Source of the DNA: Cognatilysobacter terrigena
Lineage (GTDB): Bacteria; Pseudomonadota; Gammaproteobacteria; Xanthomonadales; Xanthomonadaceae
NCBI RefSeq assembly: GCF_004361065.1
Contig: NZ_SELT01000023.1
Coordinates: forward strand, 1 to 46,360
Length of the DNA: 46,360 bases
Direction: 5' to 3'
Shown here piece after piece: positions 8,688 through 18,754 of the stretch. The position numbers and the translations under genes were made by a program. The notes below the pieces were generated by a model. It had not been told where the DNA came from, ran no database searches, and saw nothing but the letters and a program-made list of their open reading frames with translations. Positions within the stretch are counted from its first letter, which is position 1. Each line of letters begins with the position of its first letter.

Positions 8688-10085
8688 TCAACCCGCGGGC
8701 TTCACGCCTTCGGCGCGCAGCAGTTCGACGAAGCGACGCGGCGCGCCGTCGAAACCGCCGTTCGACATGAACACCACGTGGTCGCCGGGATGCACGCGCT
8801 CGCGCAGTTCGCGCATCAGCGTGTCGACGTCGGGCACGGTGAGGCCATCGCCTCGCAGCGCGCCGACGACCTTGGTCGCATCCCACGGCAGTTCCGGGCG
8901 ATGCAGGAAGACGACGGCATCCGCCTGCGCGAGCGACGGCGCGAGTGCATCGGAGTGCGCGCCGAGGCGCATCGAATTGCTGCGCGGTTCCATGGCGACC
9001 GCGATGCGTGCGTCGCCCACCTTGCTGCGCAGGCCTTCCAGCGTGGTTTCGATCGCGGTGGGGTGATGCGCGAAATCGTCGTACACCGCGACGTCGCCGA
9101 CGATGCCCACCACTTCCATGCGCCGCTTGACGCTTTTGAAGCGGGCGAGCGCCGGGATGACCTTGCGCGGCTCGACGCCGACCGCGTGCACCGCAGCGAG
9201 CGCCGCCAGCGCGTTCATCACGTTATGGCGGCCGAGCAGCGACCAGTGCACTTCGCCCTGCTCCTTGCCCTGGTGCAGCACGACGAACTTCGAGCCATCC
9301 GGTTCGGTCAGGCGCGCGGTCCAGTCGAATGGCTTGGCGTTCACGTCGGCATCGGCGAGACCGAACGTCTCGACCGGCGTCCAGCAGCCCATCTCCAGCA
9401 CCTCGGCGATGCGCGCGTCCTCGCCGTTGACGATCAGGCGACCGCGACGCGGCACCGTGCGCACGAGATGGTGGAACTGGCGCTGGATCGCCTGCACGTC
9501 CGGGAAGATATCGGCGTGATCGAACTCGAGATTGTTGAGGATCGCGACCGTCGGCCGGTAGTGCACGAACTTGCTGCGCTTGTCGAAGAACGCGGTGTCG
9601 TACTCGTCGGCTTCGACGACGAATTCCTTGCCGCTGCCGATGCGCGCAGAGACGCCGAAATCCTCGGCGACGCCGCCGATCAGGAAACCCGGATCGCGGT
9701 GCGCGGCTTCGAGCAGGAACGAGAGAATCGTCGTCGTCGTGGTCTTGCCGTGCGTGCCGGCGACAGCCACCGTTTCGCGGCCGGGTAGCACGTTCTCGGC
9801 GAGCCACTGCGCGCCGGAGGTGTAATCCATCTGCGCATCGAGCACGTGCTCGACCGCCGGATTGCCGCGCGACAGCGCGTTGCCGACGACGACCTGGTCG
9901 CAGTCGGTGTCGATCCATTCCGGCGAATAGCCCTGCGCGAGCTGGATGCCGAGCTGCTCGAGCTGCGTCGACATCGGCGGATAGATCGCCTGGTCGGTGC
10001 CCTGCACGTCGTGGCCGAGCTCGCGGGCGAGCGCTGCGACGCCGCCCATGAAGGTGCCCGCGATGCCGAGGAGGTGGAGTTTCAA
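8688..10085 (-). CDS. mpl: Murein tripeptide ligase Mpl
   Basis: The 465-residue Mur-ligase-family enzyme reattaches recycled L-Ala-gamma-D-Glu-meso-DAP to UDP-MurNAc. It has a MurC-like N-terminus ('LHLLGIAGTFMGGVA'), the ATP loop 'GTHGKTTTTT', the 'VEADEYDTAFFDKRSKF' block, 'NLEFDHADIF', the central-domain 'GRHNVMNALAA' and the C-terminal 'VYDDFAHHPTAIETTL'. 'EADEYDTAFFDKRSKF' separates Mpl from MurC. The protein begins at a TTG codon (10085-10083) with GGAG about 9 bases upstream, which keeps the conserved N-terminus. It lies downstream of adk on the same strand with a G/C-rich hairpin in between. Confidence 0.95.
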   Translation of the reverse strand: MKLHLLGIAGTFMGGVAALARELGHDVQGTDQAIYPPMSTQLEQLGIQLAQGYSPEWIDTDCDQVVVGNALSRGNPAVEHVLDAQMDYTSGAQWLAENVLPGRETVAVAGTHGKTTTTTILSFLLEAAHRDPGFLIGGVAEDFGVSARIGSGKEFVVEADEYDTAFFDKRSKFVHYRPTVAILNNLEFDHADIFPDVQAIQRQFHHLVRTVPRRGRLIVNGEDARIAEVLEMGCWTPVETFGLADADVNAKPFDWTARLTEPDGSKFVVLHQGKEQGEVHWSLLGRHNVMNALAALAAVHAVGVEPRKVIPALARFKSVKRRMEVVGIVGDVAVYDDFAHHPTAIETTLEGLRSKVGDARIAVAMEPRSNSMRLGAHSDALAPSLAQADAVVFLHRPELPWDATKVVGALRGDGLTVPDVDTLMRELRERVHPGDHVVFMSNGGFDGAPRRFVELLRAEGVKPAG

Positions 10086-10165
10086 GATCGGACGCTCCGG
10101 AGTGCTACGGGCGTGAATCCTGCTCCGTGGCGGATCGCCGCGCCGTCGATGCGGTGTCGATGGAC

Positions 10166-10184
10166 GCGGCGCCGCGGGCGCCGC
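10166..10184 (-). terminator. G/C hairpin after adk
   Basis: A perfect 8-bp stem GCGGCGCC / GGCGCCGC with a 3-base loop lies just past the adk stop. There is no U-tract on either strand, so it may be a stabiliser, or an attenuator between adk and mpl, instead of an intrinsic terminator. Confidence 0.4.
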
Positions 10185-10190
10185 GATGAA

Positions 10191-10769
10191 TCAGCCGACC
10201 TCTTTGACCGGCGCGATCGTCTCGACGATGCGGTTGAACACGTCGTCGAGCGAGCCCACGCCGTCCACGACCTTGAGCTGGCCGTGCTGGCGGTAGTACT
10301 CGACGACCGGCGCGGTCGAGTCGTTGTAGATCTGCAGGCGCTTGCGCACGGATTCCGGCGAGTCGTCCTCGCGGCCTTCGGCCTTGGCGCGGCCGGCAAT
10401 GCGCTCGACCAGCAGTTCGGTCGGCACGTCGAGGAACACGGCGTGGTCCATCGGCTGGCCGATGCGCTCGAGCAGCGTGCCCATCGCGTCGGCCTGCGCG
10501 AGGTTGCGCGGGTAGCCATCGAGGATGAAGCCGTTGCGGGTGTCGGGACGCGAGAAGCGGTCTTCCAGCATGCCGAGCAGGATGCCGTCGCTGACGAGCT
10601 CGCCGCGGGCCATCACGGCCTTGGCTTCCAGGCCCAGCGGGCTACCGGCGGCGACTTCGGCGCGCAGCAGGTCGCCCGTCGAAATGTGCGGTACCTGCAG
10701 GTGCTCCCTGAGCCGCGTGGCCTGCGTGCCCTTGCCCGAGCCCGGGGCTCCCAGAAGTACCAATCGCAT
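10191..10769 (-). CDS. adk: Adenylate kinase
   Basis: The 192-residue enzyme interconverts ATP + AMP and 2 ADP. It has the P-loop 'GAPGSGKGTQA' (residues 7-17), 'ISTGDLLRAEV' (AMP site), 'GFILDGYPRN' (AMP/core) and a short lid region, consistent with the compact form found in Xanthomonadaceae; no zinc Cys quartet is present. The ATG at 10769 follows AGGAG with a 6-base spacing. It is upstream of mpl and divergent from the PPi-phosphofructokinase gene 115 bases away, so both genes probably use the same intergenic control region. Confidence 0.96.
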   Translation of the reverse strand: MRLVLLGAPGSGKGTQATRLREHLQVPHISTGDLLRAEVAAGSPLGLEAKAVMARGELVSDGILLGMLEDRFSRPDTRNGFILDGYPRNLAQADAMGTLLERIGQPMDHAVFLDVPTELLVERIAGRAKAEGREDDSPESVRKRLQIYNDSTAPVVEYYRQHGQLKVVDGVGSLDDVFNRIVETIAPVKEVG

Positions 10770-10884
10770 TCGTCGCTCCTGATGGATCTTTCCGGCACGT
10801 TCGCGGCCGCTCCAGGCGGCCCGACGCCGTTACCGGCATGATGGCGGCAGCTTACCGCATACCGTCCCGAATCCTCGAATCGCC

Positions 10885-12141
10885 ATGGCCGCCGGAACCC
10901 TTCTCTACGCCCAGTCGGGCGGCGTCACCGCCGTCATCAACGCCACCGCGTCCGCGGTGATCCAGGCCGGCCGCCGACACGGTCTGCGCGTGCTCGCGGG
11001 GCGGAACGGCATCCTCGGCGTGCTGCGCGAGCAGCTGATCGACACGACGCCGCTGCCGGCGTCGACGGTCAAGGCGCTCGCGCACACCCCGGGCGGGGCG
11101 TTCGGCTCGTGCCGCTACAAGCTCAAGTCGCTCGATGCCGACCGTGCGAAGTACGAGCGGCTGATCGAGGTCTTCAAGGCGCACGACGTGCGCTACTTCC
11201 TCTACAACGGCGGCAACGATTCGGCGGACACGTCGCTCAAGGTGTCGCAGATCGCCGCCGAGTTCGGCTATCCGCTGACGTGCGTTGGCGTGCCGAAGAC
11301 GGTCGACAACGACCTCGCGGTGACGGACACCTGCCCGGGCTTCGGGTCCGCCGCGAAGTACACCGCGGTGTCGGTGCGCGAGGCCGCGCTCGACGTCGCT
11401 GCGATGGCCGATACGTCAACCAAGGTGTTCGTCTACGAGGCGATGGGCCGCCATGCCGGCTGGCTCGCGGCTGCGGGCGGACTGGCGGGGCGCACTGACG
11501 ACGAGGCACCGCATCTCATTCTCTTCCCCGAGCGCGCGTACGACGAGGCGGCGTTCCTCGCGAAGGTGCGCGAGGTCGTCGAGCGCGTCGGCTATTGCGT
11601 CGTGGTCGCGAGCGAAGGCATCCGCACGGCCGACGGCACGTTCGTCGCGGACGCGGGTGCCGGCAAGGATGCGTTCGGCCACACGCAGCTCGGCGGTGTC
11701 GCCTCCTTGCTCGCCGCGCGCGTCAAGGACGCGCTGGGCTACAAGGTGCATTGGACGCTGCCGGATTACTTGCAGCGCTCGGCGCGGCATCTCGCGTCGG
11801 AAACGGACCTGAAACAGGCCATCGCGGTCGGCACGGCAGCCGTCGACTACGCGGTGAAAGGTCGCAACGCCGTCATGCCCGTCATCAAGCGAATAAAGGA
11901 TCGCCCGTATCGCTGGACGATCGAACCTGCGCACCTGTCCGACATCGCGAACCACGAACGCACGATGCCGGACGACTTCATTCGCGAAGACGGCTACGGC
12001 ATTACGGATGCAGCGCGTCGGTATCTCGAGCCTTTGATTCGTGGCGAGGCGCCGCCGCCGTATGGGCGGGATGGCGTTCCGAAGTACGCACGCATCGACG
12101 CGTCGTACGTGGATAAGCGATTGGCGTCGTACGCGCCCTGA
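10885..12141 (+). CDS. pfp: Pyrophosphate-dependent 6-phosphofructokinase
   Basis: The 418-residue phosphofructokinase uses PPi as judged by two residues. The donor-site motif reads 'GGNDS', with Asp where ATP enzymes have Gly. The catalytic-base motif reads 'PKTVDND', with Lys in place of the Gly of 'PGTIDND'; this Asp/Lys pair is the known marker for PPi use. 'YEAMGRHAGWLA' is the substrate-binding block. The reaction is reversible, so it may serve glycolysis and gluconeogenesis. The membrane and soluble pyrophosphatases lie within 7 kb. A hairpin CGACCC-GCGT-GGGTCG follows the stop at 12151-12166, without a U-tract. ATP use is unlikely but not excluded. Confidence 0.93.
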   Translation: MAAGTLLYAQSGGVTAVINATASAVIQAGRRHGLRVLAGRNGILGVLREQLIDTTPLPASTVKALAHTPGGAFGSCRYKLKSLDADRAKYERLIEVFKAHDVRYFLYNGGNDSADTSLKVSQIAAEFGYPLTCVGVPKTVDNDLAVTDTCPGFGSAAKYTAVSVREAALDVAAMADTSTKVFVYEAMGRHAGWLAAAGGLAGRTDDEAPHLILFPERAYDEAAFLAKVREVVERVGYCVVVASEGIRTADGTFVADAGAGKDAFGHTQLGGVASLLAARVKDALGYKVHWTLPDYLQRSARHLASETDLKQAIAVGTAAVDYAVKGRNAVMPVIKRIKDRPYRWTIEPAHLSDIANHERTMPDDFIREDGYGITDAARRYLEPLIRGEAPPPYGRDGVPKYARIDASYVDKRLASYAP

Positions 12142-12234
12142 TGGCTTGCGCGACCCGCGTGGGTCGTCGAAACTCGCCGCGCCGATGTCGGGATCCGCTG
12201 GGGAGCGGTCGAGCGTCGGCGACAGGGGACTTCC

Positions 12235-12930
12235 ATGCCGAGCAATGCTGCACGCGCTTTCGTGCGCGTGCGAACCGGCGCGTTGCTGCTTGCAGTCGCG
12301 TCGTTACCCGTCGTGGCGACCGCCACCGACGCAAACCACACCGCCGCGTCTCGCGCCGGCGCGCCACCCGCGCAAGCGGTGGCCGCATCGGGCAGCGCCG
12401 ACGCCGTGACGCCCGCAGCGCCCGCCGACACTCCGACTTGTGGATGCGCACCCGCGGGAACACCGGTGGTCATCGAGGTCCTCGATCGCATCGTCTCGGA
12501 CGAGCGCAAGAGCGGTGACCCGTTCTCCTTCAGGCTTGCACAGCCAGTGGTGGTCGACGGCCATGACGTGATTCCGGCTGGCACGCATGGCGTGGGTGAA
12601 GTCGTGCATGCAGCACCCGCGCACGGATCGGGCCAGGCCGGCGAGCTGATCCTCGCGGCGCGCTACCTCGAAGTCGGCGACCGACGCGTCGCCCTTCGCG
12701 GCATGAAGCTCGCCGGCGCGGGCGACGACCGCAGCGGAATGTCCGCCGGCGTCAGTATCGCCATCGGCGTCTTCGCCATGTTCATCCACGGCGGCGAAAT
12801 GGAAGTGCCCGTCGGCGCGATCGCCCGCGCGAAGCTCGCGGAAGCATATGTCGTGCCGACGTCGGACGTCGTCGCGCCGTCTTCCGCCGCGACCTCTTCT
12901 TCAACCGCTGCACCGTCCACACAGGAGTGA
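12235..12930 (+). CDS. Exported protein of unknown function
   Basis: The 231-residue protein has a probable signal peptide (hydrophobic 'GALLLAVASLPVVATATD' near residues 15-32), an Ala/Pro-rich linker with a 'CGC' pair, then a compact conserved domain ('VIEVLDRIVSDERKSGD', 'VIPAGTHGVGEVVHA', 'GELILAARYLEVGDRRVAL') predicted to be beta-rich and periplasmic. A hydrophobic segment ('SIAIGVFAMFIHGG') follows and the tail is low-complexity Ser/Thr/Ala. I recognise the pattern as a recurring proteobacterial family without a firm function. The start has AGGGGA upstream. Only 3 bases separate it from the next gene, so the two are cotranscribed and may act together in the envelope. Confidence 0.75.
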   Translation: MPSNAARAFVRVRTGALLLAVASLPVVATATDANHTAASRAGAPPAQAVAASGSADAVTPAAPADTPTCGCAPAGTPVVIEVLDRIVSDERKSGDPFSFRLAQPVVVDGHDVIPAGTHGVGEVVHAAPAHGSGQAGELILAARYLEVGDRRVALRGMKLAGAGDDRSGMSAGVSIAIGVFAMFIHGGEMEVPVGAIARAKLAEAYVVPTSDVVAPSSAATSSSTAAPSTQE

Positions 12931-12933
12931 CAC

Positions 12934-13392
12934 GTGATCCGTATTGCCTCTTTGCTTCTCGCCTTCTCGCTCGCCATGCCGTTCGCCGCGACCGCTGATG
13001 ACACCACGGAAACACCCGCCGCTGCCGCTGCGATGGACGTGCAGAACCCGATCGGTCCCGCGCCCGCCGGCAAGGGCCAGATCGTCTTCTATCGCGAGCC
13101 GAAGTTCGTCGGCGGCGGTGTCGGCTTCAAGGTGCGCGAAGGCGAGAACGAGATCGTCAAGCTGAAGAACGGAACGTATTTCGTTGCGACCGTCGAACCC
13201 GGCAAGCACGAATACAACATGCACGGCGAAGTGAAGGACGTGCTGCCGCTCGAGATCGAAGCGGACGAGACCTATTACGTGAAGGCCAGCATCTCGATGG
13301 GCATCGTCGCGGGCCGCCCCAACCTCGCGCCATCGGACGAAGCCGGCTTCCTGGCCGCGCTGAAGAAGCTGAAGCCTGCCAAGGCGCCCTGA
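12934..13392 (+). CDS. Small exported DUF2846-like protein
   Basis: The 152-residue protein begins with a clear signal peptide ('IASLLLAFSLAMPFAATADD', cleavage near residue 21). The mature part resembles the DUF2846 fold: 'GKGQIVFYREPKFVGGGVGF' as first strand, 'KLKNGTYFVATVEPGKHEY', then 'LEIEADETYYVKASI'. The family is often found in lipoproteins, but here no lipobox Cys is seen, so a soluble periplasmic protein is more likely. It starts 3 bases after the preceding exported-protein gene and ends at a strong terminator. Confidence 0.8.
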   Translation: MIRIASLLLAFSLAMPFAATADDTTETPAAAAAMDVQNPIGPAPAGKGQIVFYREPKFVGGGVGFKVREGENEIVKLKNGTYFVATVEPGKHEYNMHGEVKDVLPLEIEADETYYVKASISMGIVAGRPNLAPSDEAGFLAALKKLKPAKAP

Positions 13393-13415
13393 TCCAACCG
13401 ATGCGTCGCAAAACG

Positions 13416-13442
13416 AACGGGCCGCGTGAGCGGCCCGTTTTC
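13416..13442. terminator. Bidirectional intrinsic terminator
   Basis: AACGGGCCGC-GTGA-GCGGCCCGTT followed by TTT forms a 10-bp stem with a tetraloop. It sits between two convergent genes, and the complementary A-rich flank gives a U-tail in the other direction too. Confidence 0.85.
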
Positions 13443-13465
13443 ATGTCACACCCGACGAAGCGCGA

Positions 13466-13966
13466 TCACCCGCCGCACGGCTTTCCCTCGATCGCAAGCT
13501 TCGCCGTGTACGCCGGCGTCGGCGCCGCCTTTCCGGCCGCGGCCTTCGCGTCCTGCAGGTACAGACGCGCGCGACCCTGCTCGTCGAGCTTCAGCGTCTT
13601 CGCGTCGGCCTGCAGACGCCAGATCTCCACGACGGCCTGTAACCCCTGGCAATCCTTCGACGGAATATGCACGACATCGTTGAGTTTCCAGCCCGAAGCT
13701 TCGCTCGGCTTCGCCTTTTCCGGATTCAACAGACGCGCGCGCGCCTGGCAGGTGGGGCTGCTGCGCACGGGCGTGAGCTTGTACGGCGTCTTGGCGTCGC
13801 CGGTGAACGTGCCTTCGAGCCACGCGCAGGCTTCGGGAATGCCGCGTGCCAGATGGGTGACGCCATTGGCCTGCGGCGTGCCGACGGGGCGCTGGATCTC
13901 GGGCGTCGCGGCGGACGCGAGGCCCACGCCGAGGACGAGGCTGGAAGCGAAGACGGCAACGCGCAT
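13466..13966 (-). CDS. Periplasmic protein of unknown function
   Basis: The 166-residue protein has a short signal peptide ('MRVAVFASSLVLGVGLASA', cleavage about 19-20). The start at 13966 is supported by GGAGAT. The mature part has four cysteines spread out ('EACAWLEG', 'PTCQARA', 'KDCQGL', 'KPCGG'), probably two disulfides. Its content is mixed, with 'WKLNDVVHIPSKDCQGL' and 'VVEIWRLQADAKTLKLDEQGRARLYL'. I do not recognise a named family. It converges on the exported-protein pair at a shared terminator and is divergent from hppA. Export with disulfides is seen in the sequence; the function is unknown. Confidence 0.78.
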   Translation of the reverse strand: MRVAVFASSLVLGVGLASAATPEIQRPVGTPQANGVTHLARGIPEACAWLEGTFTGDAKTPYKLTPVRSSPTCQARARLLNPEKAKPSEASGWKLNDVVHIPSKDCQGLQAVVEIWRLQADAKTLKLDEQGRARLYLQDAKAAAGKAAPTPAYTAKLAIEGKPCGG

Positions 13967-14170
13967 GGATTCGATCTCCGGTCGATTGGCGGCGAGCCTC
14001 GCACGCACGCACTGAACCGCGCATTCACCCGTCCGCCCGCTTGCCATCACGCAGCGCAGCATTCGTTGTCGCAACGCCTGTGCCATAGTCGGACGGTCCG
14101 CGCGGTCGAGGCCGCTGGGGGCCTCAAACACCGTTGTCCGATGTCCACTTTCTAGTTGGGGAGGGGGTTC

Positions 14171-16207
<2,037 letters not shown>

Positions 16208-16228
16208 TCGACATTGCCGGTGTGATCG

Positions 16229-16256
16229 CGAAGGGCGGCCTGCGGGTCGCCCTTCG
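16229..16256 (+). terminator. Probable terminator after hppA
   Basis: CGAAGGGCG / CGCCCTTCG form a 9-bp stem with a 10-base loop, 22 bases after the stop. It is followed by a weak T-containing run (TCGTTTCG). Confidence 0.55.
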
Positions 16257-16357
16257 TCGTTTCGCGCCCGTCCTCACCGAAGTTCGACGCGGCGTTGATC
16301 GCGCCTTCGCTACGGTCCCCGATCTGCCGCGCGCCGCGCGGTCATCGGAGCGCGACC

Positions 16358-18007
16358 GTGAACGACGCCAACTGGCAAGCCTCGTTGCAGAACTCGCTGG
16401 GCGTGTACCTGCCCAGCGTCCTCGGCGGGATCGCGATCCTGCTGGTCGGCTGGATCATCGCGCTGGTCGCCGCCGCGGCGACGCGTCGCGGGCTCGCCGC
16501 GATGGGCACCAACCAGCGCGTCGGCGCGCATACGCAGAGCCGCGTCGACTTCGAACGCATCGCGGGCCGCGTGGTGTTCTGGGCGATCATGCTGCTCGCG
16601 CTGATCGGCATGTTCAGCGTGCTGCGCGTGCAGGGTGTGTCCGGCCCATTGAGCACGCTCGCGACCACCGTGATGCTGTACCTGCCGCGCTTGCTGGTCG
16701 CGGCCGCCTTGGCCGTGGTGGCGTGGCTCGTCGCCACCGTCGTGCGCACGCTGGTGAACCGCACGCTGTCGACCACGCGCGTCGACGAAAAGCTCGCGAG
16801 GACGGCCGACATGCGCCCGGTCTCGCAGTCGATGGGCAACGTCGCCTACTGGCTCGTGCTGCTGCTGTTCCTGCCCGCGATCGTCGGCGCGTTGCAGATC
16901 GAAGGCCTGATGACGCCGCTGACGGGCATGACGTCGACGCTGCTCGGCATGCTGCCCAACCTGTTCGCCGCGGTGATCATCGCCGGCGTCGGCTGGCTGA
17001 TTGCGAAGGCCGTGCGCGGCCTCGTCAGCAACCTGCTCGCGACGACCGGCATCGATCGCTGGAGCCAGGAACATCCGGATACGCGCGACCTGAAGCTGTC
17101 GGATCTCGGCGGCACGCTCGCGTTCGTGATGGTGATCGTGCCGGCGCTGATCGCCGCGCTCGACGCGCTGCGCATCACCGCGATCTCCGCACCGCTGACG
17201 CGCATGCTCGGCATTTTCTTCGACGCGATTCCGAACCTTCTCGCGGCGGCGGCGATCCTGATCCTCGCGTGGTTCCTCGGCCGCTTCGTCGCGAGCCTGG
17301 TCGAGCGTTTGCTGTCGGATCTCGGCTTCGATCGCCTGCCCGCGCGACTCGGCCTCGGCCATGCGTTCCGCGATCCGGATGCGACGTCGACGACTGCCGA
17401 CGCGCCGTCCGACGTGCTGATGGCGACGTCGACCATGGAGCGCGCCGCCGAAGCGGAAGGCGCGCTTTCGACGCCGTCCGACGCGATGGCGCGCACGCCC
17501 GAGCCCACGCCGACATCGTCCGCTGCAACCGCGGCGCGCGCGTCGAGCGGCACGCTGTCGGCGTTCGGCGGCAGGGTCGCGCTGTTCTTCATCATGCTGT
17601 TCGCGACGGTCGAAGCGGCCTCGCTGCTCGGCTTCGCCGGCATCAATGCGCTGCTGCAGCAGTTCATCGATTTCGGCGCGGACGTTCTGCTCGGCCTGGT
17701 CATCCTCGCCGTGGGCTGGTGGCTGGCCGACATCGCGGCCCGCGCGATCGAGCGGGCGAATCCGGAAGGCCGCGGCCTGGCGCGCATCGTCCGCTTCGCG
17801 ATCCTCGGGCTAGTCATCGCCATGGGCCTGCGTGCGATGGGCGTGGCCGACGACATCGTGAACCTCGCCTTCGGGCTGGTGCTGGGCGCGGTCGCGGTGG
17901 CGTTCGCGCTGGCCTTCGGCCTCGGCGGCCGCGACGCCGCGGGGCGCATCACCCGCCGCTGGGCGGACGACTACCTCGAACGCCGCCCGACCGACCGCAC
18001 GGAATAA
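16358..18007 (+). CDS. Mechanosensitive-channel-type multi-helix membrane protein
   Basis: The 549-residue protein carries repeated membrane segments of the 'conserved TM helix' kind: 'GGIAILLVGWIIALVAAAA' and 'FAAVIIAGVGWLIAKAVRGL', then 'LAAAAILILAWFLGRFVASL' and 'LLGLVILAVGWWLADIAARA'. This internal repetition suggests four related units. It lacks the complete MscS beta domain, so it resembles the CmpX/MscS-like group rather than a standard MscS. The charged Ser/Thr/Ala-rich middle (about residues 350-420) is probably a loop. GTG at 16358 is chosen for the GGAG 7 bases upstream; an ATG at 16295 is far less supported. The gate, ions and physiological role are unknown. It lies between two pyrophosphatase genes. 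Confidence 0.75.
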   Translation: MNDANWQASLQNSLGVYLPSVLGGIAILLVGWIIALVAAAATRRGLAAMGTNQRVGAHTQSRVDFERIAGRVVFWAIMLLALIGMFSVLRVQGVSGPLSTLATTVMLYLPRLLVAAALAVVAWLVATVVRTLVNRTLSTTRVDEKLARTADMRPVSQSMGNVAYWLVLLLFLPAIVGALQIEGLMTPLTGMTSTLLGMLPNLFAAVIIAGVGWLIAKAVRGLVSNLLATTGIDRWSQEHPDTRDLKLSDLGGTLAFVMVIVPALIAALDALRITAISAPLTRMLGIFFDAIPNLLAAAAILILAWFLGRFVASLVERLLSDLGFDRLPARLGLGHAFRDPDATSTTADAPSDVLMATSTMERAAEAEGALSTPSDAMARTPEPTPTSSAATAARASSGTLSAFGGRVALFFIMLFATVEAASLLGFAGINALLQQFIDFGADVLLGLVILAVGWWLADIAARAIERANPEGRGLARIVRFAILGLVIAMGLRAMGVADDIVNLAFGLVLGAVAVAFALAFGLGGRDAAGRITRRWADDYLERRPTDRTE

Positions 18008-18011
18008 GGGC

Positions 18012-18049
18012 GCCGGCGGAGGACGGCCGCGTCGCCGCCCTCCGCCGGC
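18012..18049 (+). terminator. Long G/C hairpin after the MscS-like gene
   Basis: GCCGGCGGAGG (18012-18022) and CCTCCGCCGGC (18039-18049) are exact complements around a G/C-rich loop. No U-tract follows, so termination strength is uncertain. Confidence 0.5.
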
Positions 18050-18085
18050 CGGGGCCCGGCTGCTGCAGCGCAGCACGAGGACCGC

Positions 18086-18091
18086 TAAAAT
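18086..18091 (+). promoter_or_regulatory. -10 element of ppa
   Basis: TAAAAT lies 55 bases before the ppa ATG and is the only AT-rich hexamer in a very G/C-rich interval. No good -35 at 17 bases. Confidence 0.5.
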
Positions 18092-18146
18092 CCGCACCCC
18101 CGCGCCCGCCGACCGGCGGGCGCATCGCTATCTGGAGCACATCGTC

Positions 18147-18695
18147 ATGGGTCTGGACCTCGTTCCCACCGGCAAGAATCCGCCGGACGAGATCAACGTC
18201 ATCATCGAGATCCCGAAGGACTCGGAACCGGTCAAGTACGAAGTCGACAAGGAAACCGGCGCGATCTTCGTCGACCGCATCCTGTCCACGCCGATGCGCT
18301 ACCCGTGCAACTACGGCTACGTGCCGCACACCGTCTGCGGGGACGGCGACCCGGCCGACGTACTGGTCATCCTGCCGCTGACCCTAGTGCCGGGCTCGGT
18401 GATCCGCTGCCGCCCGGTCGCGGTGCTGAAGATGACCGACGAAGCGGGTTCGGACGAGAAGATCCTCGCCGTGCCGGTCACCAAGGTGTTCAACGGCTAC
18501 CAGCACATCGAGGACATCGAGCAGGTGTCGCAGCACTGGCTCGACCGCATCGGCCACTTCTTCGAGCACTACAAGGATCTCGAGAAGGGCAAGTGGGTGA
18601 AGGTCGAAGGCTGGGGCAACGCCGCCGAAGCCAAGGCCATCATCGTCGACGCGATCAAGCGCTACGACGAGTCGGCGGACAAGCCGAATTACTGA
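18147..18695 (+). CDS. ppa: Soluble inorganic pyrophosphatase (family I)
   Basis: The 182-residue cytoplasmic enzyme hydrolyses PPi to phosphate. The signature 'DGDPADVLV' supplies three Mg-binding Asp. 'KYEVDKETGAIFVDR', 'YPCNYGYVP' and 'DEKILAVPV' are standard active-site elements. The start has GGAG ahead and the length matches bacterial family-I enzymes. Upstream is TAAAAT; downstream is a strong terminator. Having this enzyme along with a PPi-driven proton pump and a PPi-using kinase means PPi is both spent and saved in this organism. Confidence 0.97.
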   Translation: MGLDLVPTGKNPPDEINVIIEIPKDSEPVKYEVDKETGAIFVDRILSTPMRYPCNYGYVPHTVCGDGDPADVLVILPLTLVPGSVIRCRPVAVLKMTDEAGSDEKILAVPVTKVFNGYQHIEDIEQVSQHWLDRIGHFFEHYKDLEKGKWVKVEGWGNAAEAKAIIVDAIKRYDESADKPNY

Positions 18696-18718
18696 TTGGT
18701 TGCTGCGACGATCGAATG

Positions 18719-18748
18719 AAAAAGGCCGCCTTCGGGCGGCCTTTTTTT
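18719..18748. terminator. Strong bidirectional terminator
   Basis: AAAGGCCGCC-TTCG-GGCGGCCTTT followed by an extended T-run ends ppa. On the other strand, A-runs become a U-tail for the convergent hydroxylase gene, whose stop is only 7 bases away. Confidence 0.92.
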
Positions 18749-18754
18749 TGGTTT

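Noticed and set aside
12151-12166. CGACCC-GCGT-GGGTCG hairpin after the PPi-phosphofructokinase gene as a terminator
   Set aside because: The stem is short, and no U-tract follows, so it was mentioned with the gene and not listed separately.
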